Origin: an uncultured Erysipelotrichaceae bacterium
GTDB lineage: Bacteria > Bacillota_I > Bacilli_A > Erysipelotrichales > Erysipelotrichaceae
NCBI GenBank assembly: GCA_902782505.1
Contig: CACZNO010000191.1
Coordinates: 1 to 6,406, forward strand
Reading direction: 5' to 3'
Length of the DNA stretch: 6,406 nucleotides
Shown: positions 1 through 5,168 of the stretch, piece after piece
How the letters are laid out: each line of letters opens with the position of its first letter
How positions within the stretch are numbered: position 1 is the first letter of the stretch
Program-made: the position numbers and the translations under genes
Notes under the pieces: generated by a model
What the model was told of the DNA's origin: nothing
Seen by the model: the letters and a program-made list of their open reading frames with translations, nothing else
The model's database searches: none

Positions 1-167
1 ACAACGAATCGGAAGTCCTGGAACAGTTAGACGGACGGATCGCCGCGGTGGTAAAAGGAAACGCAAAGTCCGGTGTTCCTTCCACAATTCTGGATTTGTC
101 CGGAAAAGAACCGAAGATATTACGGGAAGGCGAGATCTCTTTTGAAGAGATTCAAGCATATCTGTAA
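1..167 (+). CDS. tsaC: L-threonylcarbamoyladenylate synthase (TsaC/Sua5/YwlC family), C-terminal end, partial
   Basis: The reading frame beginning at base 3 is open from the left edge to a TAA at 165-167, giving 54 codons. The visible part contains SGVPSTILDLSG and then ILREGEISFEEIQAYL. The G-x-PSTI-x-D run followed by an 'ILR-x-G-x-I' strand is the usual end of the YrdC-like domain of TsaC/Sua5. In this family the enzyme makes threonylcarbamoyl-AMP from threonine, bicarbonate and ATP in the cytoplasm, for t6A modification of tRNAs that read ANN codons. The protein stops soon after the domain, so it looks like the short TsaC/YrdC form rather than one with a C-terminal Sua5 domain. The start and the catalytic N-terminal part lie outside the window. 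It ends 36 bp before upp on the same strand; the same two genes sit fairly near each other in Bacillus. Identification rests on a short tail, so it is good but not certain. Confidence 0.83.
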   Translation, partial: NESEVLEQLDGRIAAVVKGNAKSGVPSTILDLSGKEPKILREGEISFEEIQAYL

Positions 168-187
168 ACTGTACATCGATATTCGAT

Positions 188-195
188 AGAGGAGG
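188..195 (+). promoter_or_regulatory. Strong ribosome binding site of upp
   Basis: AGAGGAGG lies 8 bases before the ATG at 204. It fixes the upp start and suggests efficient independent translation. The 36-bp tsaC-upp gap shows no convincing promoter or terminator. Confidence 0.85.
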
Positions 196-203
196 ACAAA
201 ACG

Positions 204-824
204 ATGTTATATGTACTGAATCATCCGCTGATTACACACAAACTGGCCATTATGAGAGACAAGAACACATCCACGAAGGATTTCCGTCAGAACCTGGATG
301 AAATCGCGGGATTAATGGCGTACGAAATCACCCGCAATCTTCCGACCAAGGAAGTCACCGTCGAGACACCGATGGGGGAATGCGTGACTTCGCAGATTGC
401 GAAAGATGTCGTACTGGTTCCGATTTTACGCGCCGGTTTAGGCATGACGACCGGTATTCTGAATCTGGTTCCGACCGCGAAGGTAGGCCATATCGGGTTA
501 TACCGTGACGAAGAAACCCTGGAACCGCATGAATACTTCGGCAAATTCCCGCCGAACCTGGAAGACGCGGTCGTAATGGTGGTGGATCCGATGCTGGCGA
601 CCGGCGGAAGCGCGGAAGCGGCGATCACGATGGTGAAAAAGCGCGGAGCGAAACAGATTCGCTTGGTATGCCTGGTAGGCGTCCGGGAAGGCGTGGAAAG
701 AGTACAGAAAGCACATCCGGATGTTGATATCTATCTGGCGGCGCTGGATAAACAGCTCAACGAGATCGGCTATATCGTACCGGGTCTCGGCGATGCGGGC
801 GACCGTATTTTCGGAACCAAATAA
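204..824 (+). CDS. upp: Uracil phosphoribosyltransferase
   Basis: This 206-residue protein matches the usual UPRTase length (about 208). It salvages uracil by joining it to PRPP, giving UMP and pyrophosphate in the cytoplasm. The PRPP-binding loop [12 protein letters not shown] is at residues 126-137, and the conserved PILRAGLGM segment is at 73-81. The C-terminal [18 protein letters not shown], which contributes to uracil binding, closes the protein. The start is well supported by an AGAGGAGG ribosome binding site at 188-195, 8 bases upstream of the ATG, and by the canonical family beginning ([10 protein letters not shown] near residue 5). No terminator is visible after the gene: the stop codon abuts the ATG of atpZ, so upp is probably co-transcribed with atpZ and atpI. 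upp just ahead of the atp genes is a known Bacillota arrangement. No attenuator-like leader is visible in the 36-bp gap upstream. Confidence 0.97.
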   Translation: MLYVLNHPLITHKLAIMRDKNTSTKDFRQNLDEIAGLMAYEITRNLPTKEVTVETPMGECVTSQIAKDVVLVPILRAGLGMTTGILNLVPTAKVGHIGLYRDEETLEPHEYFGKFPPNLEDAVVMVVDPMLATGGSAEAAITMVKKRGAKQIRLVCLVGVREGVERVQKAHPDVDIYLAALDKQLNEIGYIVPGLGDAGDRIFGTK

Positions 825-1013
825 ATGGGCTTCTGGAAAGCACTCGCCATGGGAACGGTGATCGTTTCCAACATACTTCTCGGATTGGGAATCGGATGGT
901 GGCTCGATTCGCACTTTGCCACCAAACCGTTATGGATCGTGATCGGAACCGTGACAGGCGTTCTCGCAGCGCTTGTGTGGCTGTTCCGTCTGGGGAAAGA
1001 AAATGCTCGATAA
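825..1013 (+). CDS. atpZ: AtpZ/AtpI-family small membrane protein (F1F0 ATPase accessory, 62 aa)
   Basis: This short protein has two predicted membrane helices, at about residues 6-26 and 36-55. They are joined by a loop with the family hallmark G-x-G-x-WLD (GLGIGWWLDSHF, residues 20-31) and a Pro-Leu-Trp before helix 2. This pattern is that of the AtpZ/'ATPase gene 1' family, found next to atp operons. In alkaliphilic Bacillus, AtpZ with AtpI has been linked to Mg2+/Ca2+ supply for the ATP synthase; the exact role here is inferred. The ATG at 825 directly follows the upp stop (TAAATG) and has no clear Shine-Dalgarno sequence, so translation probably depends on ribosomes ending upp. An alternative ATG at 849 has a GGAAAG 8 bases upstream, but it would remove the residues before helix 1. 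The gene overlaps the next one by 11 bp. Confidence 0.85.
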   Translation: MGFWKALAMGTVIVSNILLGLGIGWWLDSHFATKPLWIVIGTVTGVLAALVWLFRLGKENAR

Positions 1014-1350
1014 AACACTGGCGAAAGCCCTGAAGTACTCCTGGATCATAGGGGTTCTGGCAGGTTTGGCGGGACTCTTCTGGGATAAAAGACTGCTGCC
1101 GGCGATCCTTTTGGGATTATTCGCGGTTACGTTCTATTCCCTGCATCTGAACACGAACATTTCCAATATGACAAATCCCGATCATCCGAATCTGGACCAT
1201 TACAACGAAAAAAGAATTCTCCGGTTGGGAATTCTCGGTGTTGCGCTGGCCGTTCCGTTTATATTCCCGAAAGTGTTTCTGTGGTACGGAACATTTCTGA
1301 TTATCATGCTGTTCCGGATCCTGACGGTGGTTTTGGGAACGAAAAAATAG
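1003..1350 (+). CDS. atpI: ATP synthase subunit I-like membrane protein (AtpI, 115 aa)
   Basis: This is a hydrophobic protein with four predicted membrane helices, at about residues 11-26, 31-49, 72-89 and 92-111. A polar loop rich in Asn, Asp and His (50-71) separates the two hairpins. Size, topology and position match the AtpI/ATP synthase I family, which helps assemble the c-ring in the Na+-type synthases studied and has also been linked to Mg2+ uptake. The family is weakly conserved, so the call leans on topology and context. I chose the ATG at 1003 rather than the longer frame from 973, because the extra ten residues (MCGCSVWGKK) are only the atpZ sequence read in another frame. A GGGGAAAG lies just before it, though only 3 bases away, and the 11-bp overlap with atpZ suggests translational coupling. 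A terminator follows the stop codon within 15 bp. Confidence 0.78.
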   Translation: MLDKTLAKALKYSWIIGVLAGLAGLFWDKRLLPAILLGLFAVTFYSLHLNTNISNMTNPDHPNLDHYNEKRILRLGILGVALAVPFIFPKVFLWYGTFLIIMLFRILTVVLGTKK

Positions 1351-1363
1351 TCTGTGAGACAGG

Positions 1364-1400
1364 AAAGACCTTTGCCTGAAACGGCGGAGGCCTTTTTCTT
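1364..1400 (+). terminator. Rho-independent terminator after atpI
   Basis: The left arm AAAGACCTTTGCC (1364-1376) and right arm GGCGGAGGCCTTT (1383-1395) form a 13-position stem around the loop TGAAAC. There is one A/C mismatch and two G-T (wobble) pairs. The right arm runs into TTTTTCTT (1393-1400). It starts 14 bases after the atpI stop codon, the normal place for an intrinsic terminator. It should end, or partly end, the upp-atpZ-atpI transcript. Confidence 0.82.
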
Positions 1401-1561
1401 CCGGACGGGAATCTTCCGGGGAGAGTATGTTTTATGATGAAATGTAACAAAGGATGAGGAGTTTGCAGGATACGGCGGAGGATTCTCGGCAAGGAATCCA
1501 GGAAAGATGTACGGTCAGATGTCAGGCATGGACAATTCCCGTCAAGGTTTCCGCTTTCCTT

Positions 1562-1588
1562 TTGACAAAACAGAAGGACTGTCATAAA
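1562..1588 (+). promoter_or_regulatory. Possible upstream promoter for atpB (weak)
   Basis: A perfect TTGACA (1562-1567) is followed, after a short 15-base spacer, by CATAAA (1583-1588; 4 of 6 match to TATAAT). TG sits one base upstream of that hexamer (1580-1581), as in extended -10 elements. The short spacer makes it less likely than the promoter at 1595-1623. A perfect inverted repeat TGACA-N12-TGTCA (1563-1567 and 1580-1584) overlaps both elements. Confidence 0.35.
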
Positions 1589-1594
1589 GCAATC

Positions 1595-1623
1595 TTGAGT
1601 AGTCGGAGGCGGAATGCTAAAAT
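1595..1623 (+). promoter_or_regulatory. Sigma-A type extended -10 promoter of the atpB operon
   Basis: TTGAGT (1595-1600; 4 of 6 match to TTGACA) is followed by 17 bases and then TAAAAT (1618-1623; 5 of 6 match to TATAAT). A TGC (1615-1617) gives the extended -10 pattern. Transcription would start near 1630, leaving a leader of about 18 bases that just includes the atpB ribosome binding site. Its place between a terminator and the first structural gene supports it. Confidence 0.68.
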
Positions 1624-1647
1624 AACAATATCGAAAAGAGGAAGGTC

Positions 1648-2331
1648 ATGACGATTAAGATCCAGAAAGAAGTTTGGTCCATATTGATCGTAACGGGGCT
1701 GTTATGCGTTGTTTGCGCAGTTTTGGGCCACGCGATCCGTAAGTCGGATCCGTCGAAAAAACCGGAAGGCGCGGCGAATCTGGGACTGATCATCGTGAAT
1801 TTCTTCAACAATCTGGTGAATACCAACATGGGCGAGGAATACGTAAACTTCCTTTCGCCTGTCATCGGCACGATCGGCATGTATATTCTCGTGGCCAATC
1901 TGATCGGTCTTTTCGCGATCCCGAACCCGACCGCGAACCTTTCCGTGACCCTGACGATGGCGTTTTTCGCCTGGTTAGTCATCGAAGGGACCCAGATCCA
2001 CGTCAAGGGCGCCAAGGGGTTCTTCGGGGGATTGTTTGAACCGTTCGCGCTGTTCTTACCGGTAAACATCATGGGAGAACTTTCACCGCTGTTGTCGCTG
2101 TCCATGCGTCTTTTCGGAAACATCATGGTCGGCGGCGTTTTGATGCAGCTGGTGTATACCGGGTGCTCTTTGGCCAGCGGATTGATTCCGTTTATCGGGA
2201 AATTCAACTTCCTCGGTCCGATCATCGCGCCGGTCATGCACGCATATTTCGACATCTTTGCCGGTGTGATTCAGATGTATATCTTCATTATGCTGACTAC
2301 AGTTCTTGCCAAGAGCAAGGCTGACAGTTAA
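1648..2331 (+). CDS. atpB: F-type ATP synthase subunit a
   Basis: This is the membrane stator subunit that forms the two ion half-channels against the c-ring. The protein is 227 residues, in the range of short Firmicutes a subunits. The essential arginine is R154 in SLSMRLFGNIMVGG (residues 150-163), matching E. coli R210. Q209 in GVIQMYIF matches E. coli Q252. At the two positions that form the E219/H245 pair in E. coli I read G163 and D202 (in HAYFDIFAG), so the acidic group sits on the last helix. Helix 1 is near residues 10-30, and the conserved VANLIGLFAIPNPTANLS (82-99) leads into the next helices. AGAGGAAGG lies just before the ATG. The gene is first after the promoter at 1595-1623 and is followed, 24 bp later, by atpE. 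The ion specificity is discussed with subunit c. Confidence 0.96.
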   Translation: MTIKIQKEVWSILIVTGLLCVVCAVLGHAIRKSDPSKKPEGAANLGLIIVNFFNNLVNTNMGEEYVNFLSPVIGTIGMYILVANLIGLFAIPNPTANLSVTLTMAFFAWLVIEGTQIHVKGAKGFFGGLFEPFALFLPVNIMGELSPLLSLSMRLFGNIMVGGVLMQLVYTGCSLASGLIPFIGKFNFLGPIIAPVMHAYFDIFAGVIQMYIFIMLTTVLAKSKADS

Positions 2332-2342
2332 TAAAAAATTAC

Positions 2343-2348
2343 AGGAGG
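2343..2348 (+). promoter_or_regulatory. Strong ribosome binding site of atpE
   Basis: A perfect AGGAGG lies 7 bases before the atpE ATG, in an A/T-rich gap (AAAAAATTAC before it, CTATTTT after it) that should stay unstructured. This fits the need to make many more c than a subunits from the same mRNA. Confidence 0.85.
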
Positions 2349-2355
2349 CTATTTT

Positions 2356-2583
2356 ATGGATTATCGTTTCTTAGTACCACTGGGAGCTGCTTTGGCAGTA
2401 TTAACCGGTTTCTCTACCGGTCTTGGACAGGCAAGCGTCGCAAGACAGGCAGTGGAATCTGTTGGAAAGAATCCGGAAGCGACCAACCAGATCCGTTCTA
2501 CGATGATCGTAGGATGCGCAGTCGCGGAAACCTGCGGTATTTACGGTTTATTAACGGCAATCTTACTGATTTTCGCGTTCTAG
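2356..2583 (+). CDS. atpE: F-type ATP synthase subunit c (Na+-type ligand signature)
   Basis: This 75-residue, two-helix proteolipid forms the rotor ring. Helix 1 is about residues 6-26, the polar loop includes GKNPEA (37-42, in place of the classical RQP), and helix 2 is about 49-74. The ion-carrying carboxylate is E58 in AVAETCGIYG (55-64). By alignment with the Ilyobacter tartaricus Na+ ring, Q25, V56, E58, T59 and Y63 stand where Q32, V63, E65, S66 and Y70 bind or support Na+; T67 is replaced by C60. H+-specific rings usually lack the Gln, the hydroxyl residue and the Tyr. This suggests Na+ binding, by inference only. The helix-packing motif reads G18-x-S20-x-G22-x-G24-x-A26 rather than five glycines. 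The start is fixed by AGGAGG at 2343-2348. It lies 24 bp after atpB and 13 bp before atpF. Confidence 0.97.
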   Translation: MDYRFLVPLGAALAVLTGFSTGLGQASVARQAVESVGKNPEATNQIRSTMIVGCAVAETCGIYGLLTAILLIFAF

Positions 2584-2596
2584 AAAGGGCCTGCGT

Positions 2597-3109
2597 ATGG
2601 AGTTGAATCTAGATATTCAGGGTCAACTTCTTCCGAACATCGCAACGGTCATCGTACAGCTTCTGGCGACGCTGGTGCTGTTTGTTGTTGCGAAAAAGCT
2701 CTTATGGAAGCCCGCGAAAAAATACCTCGACGACAAGGCGGCGCTGGTACAGAAACCTCTGGAAGACGCCATTGTACGGGAAGAGGCAGCGAGAAAAGCC
2801 AATGAAGAAGCGGATAAACGGCTTACGGATACGGCGGCAAAAGTCCGGGAGATGATCGAGACCGGCCAGAAGGAAGGTCAGAAAGTCAAGGACGGTCTGA
2901 TTGAAGAAGGCCAGAAACAGGTCGACCAGATGATGGAAACGGCGTATGCGCAGATCGAGAACGAGAAAGCCAAGATGGAACTCGAGATCCACGATCAAAT
3001 CGTAGACGTCGCGATGGAAGCCGCGAAGAAGCTGATGAAGGACCAGGTCAGCGGTGAAGAACACCGCAAAGCCATCGAAGATTTCGTAAGGGAAGTATCG
3101 AATGGATAG
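2597..3109 (+). CDS. atpF: F-type ATP synthase subunit b
   Basis: This is the peripheral stalk subunit, which anchors the alpha/beta head to the membrane so that it does not turn with the rotor. The 170-residue protein has one N-terminal membrane helix (about residues 14-32). It is followed by the typical KKLLWKPAKKYLDDK segment (33-47) and a long, highly charged alpha-helical coiled coil to about residue 155, rich in Glu, Lys and Ala. Only one b gene is present in the cluster, so a b2 homodimer is expected, not a b/b' pair. The ATG at 2597 has AAAGGG at 2584-2589, 7 bases upstream. The 3' end overlaps the atpH start by 8 bp, which suggests translational coupling with the delta subunit it binds. 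Confidence 0.96.
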   Translation: MELNLDIQGQLLPNIATVIVQLLATLVLFVVAKKLLWKPAKKYLDDKAALVQKPLEDAIVREEAARKANEEADKRLTDTAAKVREMIETGQKEGQKVKDGLIEEGQKQVDQMMETAYAQIENEKAKMELEIHDQIVDVAMEAAKKLMKDQVSGEEHRKAIEDFVREVSNG

Positions 3110-3638
3110 CCAGGTCGCGAAACGCTACGCGGAAGCGCTGTTTTCTCTTTCCAGAGAGGAAAACTGCGTGCTTTCCCGCCGGGAGCAGTTGGAAGAAATC
3201 GGACAGACATTCAAAGACAGTCCGGATCTGGGCAAGGTCTTTTGTCATGTAAAAGTGACCAAACAGGAGAAGGAGTCCCTGATCGAACACGTTTTCCGGG
3301 AATATGACCGGGAGACCGTGAACTTTCTGAAACTGTTGGCGGCGAAGGGAAGGATCGGCTACATCGACCGGATCGTCAAGGATTTCTGTGCGATGTGCGA
3401 TGAGTACTGCGGGATCGTCCGCGGCGTAGTGTACAGCCCTTACAGCATTACAGACGAAGAAAAACAAACCCTGGAAGAAACGATCGGGAAGAAAATCGGA
3501 AAGACGGTGCGTCTTGATCTGAAAATCGATCCCGAACTGATTGTAGGAGTACGGGTGGAAGTGGAAGGCAAGGTCTTCGACGGTTCGATGAAGAACCGGA
3601 TCGAACGGCTGAAAGCCTCATTGAAGGAAGCAAGGTGA
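3102..3638 (+). CDS. atpH: F-type ATP synthase subunit delta
   Basis: This subunit (OSCP homologue) links the top of the alpha/beta head to subunit b. The 178-residue length is normal. The N-terminal domain begins with the conserved [10 protein letters not shown] (residues 5-14). The C-terminal domain has [12 protein letters not shown] and ends with the family signature [20 protein letters not shown], before a short basic helix. The ATG at 3102 lies within the end of atpF (8-bp overlap) and has AAGGGA at 3088-3093. An oddity is a cluster of three cysteines, C96, C99 and C103 ([10 protein letters not shown]), where relatives have mostly non-cysteine residues as far as I recall. C22 and C48 are also present. 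The gene ends 4 bp before atpA. Confidence 0.95.
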   Translation: MDSQVAKRYAEALFSLSREENCVLSRREQLEEIGQTFKDSPDLGKVFCHVKVTKQEKESLIEHVFREYDRETVNFLKLLAAKGRIGYIDRIVKDFCAMCDEYCGIVRGVVYSPYSITDEEKQTLEETIGKKIGKTVRLDLKIDPELIVGVRVEVEGKVFDGSMKNRIERLKASLKEAR

Positions 3639-3642
3639 TACG

Positions 3643-5166
3643 ATGGCATTAAGACCGGAAGAAATCAGTGCCCTGATCAAGGATCAGATCCGGCACTATG
3701 ATGAAAAACTGGAGTCCAAGGACGTCGGATACGTCATTACCGTAGGCGACGGAATCGCGCTGGTACAGGGACTGGAAAACGCGCTGGCCGGGGAATTGCT
3801 GAAATTCCCGGGCGATGTCTACGGCATGGTCATGAACCTGGAAGAGGAACACGTGGGTGTGGTCCTTTTAGGCGATGACCGGAATATTTCGGAAGGAAAC
3901 GAAGTGGTGCGCACAGGCCGGATCGTGGAAGTTCCGGTCGGGGACGCGTTACTCGGAAGAGTCGTTAACGCGTTAGGCGTGCCGATTGACGGCGGAAGAC
4001 CGATCCAGACATACAAGACGCGGCCGATTGAGCGCGTCGCGCCGGGTGTTATTACCCGTAAATCCGTCAACGAACCGGTACAGACCGGATTGAAAGTCAT
4101 TGACGCGATCGTACCGATCGGGCGCGGACAGCGTGAATTGATCATCGGCGACCGTCAGACCGGGAAAACCGCTTTGGCGATCGATACGATTCTGCACCAG
4201 AAAAAAGAAAACATGTACTGCATCTACGTGGCTATCGGACAGAAAGCCTCCACGGTCGCGCAGATCGTACAGAAACTGAAAGAAGCCGGTGCGATGGAAT
4301 ACACGACGGTGGTTGTGTCTTCCGCTTCGGAAACCGCGCCGTTACAGTATATTGCGCCGTACGCAGGCTGTGCGATGGGCGAAGAATGGATGGAAGAAGG
4401 CAAGGACGTCCTGATTATTTATGACGACCTTTCCAAGCACGCGGTGGCGTACCGTACGCTGTCGTTATTGTTACGGCGTCCTTCGGGACGTGAAGCGTAC
4501 CCGGGCGATGTCTTCTACTTACATTCCCGTCTTCTGGAACGCTCTGCGAAACTCGCGCCGGAATACGGAGGAGGATCCTTGACCGCGCTGCCGATCATTG
4601 AGACCCAGGCCGGCGATATCACGGCATACATTCCGACCAATGTCATTTCGATTACCGACGGACAGATCTTCTTACAGACCGACTTGTTCAACGCCGGTAT
4701 CCGTCCCGCGGTTGATACCGGATTATCGGTATCCCGTGTCGGCGGGAGCGCGCAGATCAAGGCGATGAAGAAAGTCGCGGGATCGCTGAAACTGGAATTG
4801 GCGCAGTACCACGAAATGCAGTCCTTTGCGCAGTTCGGAAGCGATTTGGACGCTTCGACGCAGAGGATCATCGACCACGGCAAGCGTCTGGAACGTCTTC
4901 TGGTCCAGCCGCAATATGCGCCGATGGATGTAGAAAACGAAGTTACGGTCCTGTTGTCGGCGAAGAAACGCCAGCTGGACCGGGTGCCTTTGGATCAGGT
5001 TTCAAGTTACGAAAGACAGCTGATCTCCCACATGAATTCCGAACACAGGGATCTTCTGGAAGAATTGCTGGACAAGAAAGATTTGACCAAGGAACTGGAT
5101 GAAAAACTGACCGAAGCGATCCGGTTGTTTACCGACCGCTTTGTCATGGGAACTGAGGAAGCGTAA
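3643..5166 (+). CDS. atpA: F-type ATP synthase subunit alpha
   Basis: This is the regulatory, non-catalytic nucleotide-binding subunit of the alpha3beta3 head. The protein is 507 residues, close to the usual 502-513. An N-terminal beta-barrel domain (to about residue 95) includes [11 protein letters not shown]. The P-loop GDRQTGKT is at 169-176, exactly the E. coli position. The Walker B strand VLIIYDDLS is at 256-264. The arginine finger that reaches into the beta catalytic site is R365 in [10 protein letters not shown] (E. coli R376). The offset of 11 matches a loop before [11 protein letters not shown] that is longer in E. coli and short here (APEYGGG), as in other Gram-positive forms. The ATG at 3643 follows AAGGTGAT (from 3632) and lies 4 bp after the atpH stop. 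The C-terminal helical domain is complete, so the gene appears intact. Confidence 0.98.
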   Translation: MALRPEEISALIKDQIRHYDEKLESKDVGYVITVGDGIALVQGLENALAGELLKFPGDVYGMVMNLEEEHVGVVLLGDDRNISEGNEVVRTGRIVEVPVGDALLGRVVNALGVPIDGGRPIQTYKTRPIERVAPGVITRKSVNEPVQTGLKVIDAIVPIGRGQRELIIGDRQTGKTALAIDTILHQKKENMYCIYVAIGQKASTVAQIVQKLKEAGAMEYTTVVVSSASETAPLQYIAPYAGCAMGEEWMEEGKDVLIIYDDLSKHAVAYRTLSLLLRRPSGREAYPGDVFYLHSRLLERSAKLAPEYGGGSLTALPIIETQAGDITAYIPTNVISITDGQIFLQTDLFNAGIRPAVDTGLSVSRVGGSAQIKAMKKVAGSLKLELAQYHEMQSFAQFGSDLDASTQRIIDHGKRLERLLVQPQYAPMDVENEVTVLLSAKKRQLDRVPLDQVSSYERQLISHMNSEHRDLLEELLDKKDLTKELDEKLTEAIRLFTDRFVMGTEEA

Positions 5167-5168
5167 AT

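Larger units (their letters stand above)
1351..1647 (+). other. Non-coding spacer between atpI and atpB (terminator, promoters, motif cluster)
   Basis: I see no credible gene in these 297 bases. In order they hold a Rho-independent terminator (1364-1400) and a repeated TCTTCCGG (1397-1404 and 1412-1419). A small hairpin GGATTC / GAATCC follows (1480-1485 and 1494-1499, 8-base loop). Then come a group of GTCA/TGAC motifs (1514-1584), two candidate promoters (1562-1588 and 1595-1623) and the atpB ribosome binding site (1637-1645). A 65-codon frame at 1454-1651 runs through it, but it contains the promoter elements and uses many AGG, AGA and CGG codons that the neighbouring genes use less. I treat it as spurious. 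Confidence 0.75.

Noticed and set aside
175..187. Small inverted repeat ATCGA-TAT-TCGAT just before the upp ribosome binding site
   Set aside because: Five A/T-rich pairs with a three-base loop are too weak to call a terminator or operator. No T-tract follows, and nothing ties it to a known pyrimidine regulator.
973..1002. Ten-residue N-terminal extension of AtpI
   Set aside because: It is atpZ coding sequence read in another frame, has no ribosome binding site, and would put MCGCSVWGKK before the normal family start.
498..1018. Minus-strand frames of 138 and 82 codons opposite upp and atpZ
   Set aside because: They are shadows of conserved plus-strand genes. They would start inside or across other genes without signals.
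1401..1419. Hairpin CCGGA / TCCGG next to the terminator
   Set aside because: It has only five pairs with a nine-base loop and arises from the repeated TCTTCCGG. It is not followed by a T-tract.
1433..1438. TATGAT as a -10 element
   Set aside because: No acceptable -35 hexamer is found 16-18 bases upstream, and it lies far from atpB.
1427..1447. Six-codon leader-like frame (MFYDEM) after GGGGAGAG
   Set aside because: It has no run of regulatory codons and no attenuator follows it. It lies upstream of the best promoter, so it would not be on the main atpB transcript.
1454..1651. 65-codon frame in the atpI-atpB spacer whose TGA overlaps the atpB ATG (ATGA)
   Set aside because: The ATGA overlap is suggestive, but AAAGG directly abuts the start with no spacing. 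Codon choice is rich in AGG, AGA and CGG, no domain or membrane segment is recognisable, and both promoter candidates lie inside it.
1617..2255. 212-codon frame on the minus strand opposite atpB
   Set aside because: It is the antisense shadow of a well-conserved gene, with no ribosome binding site or recognisable family.
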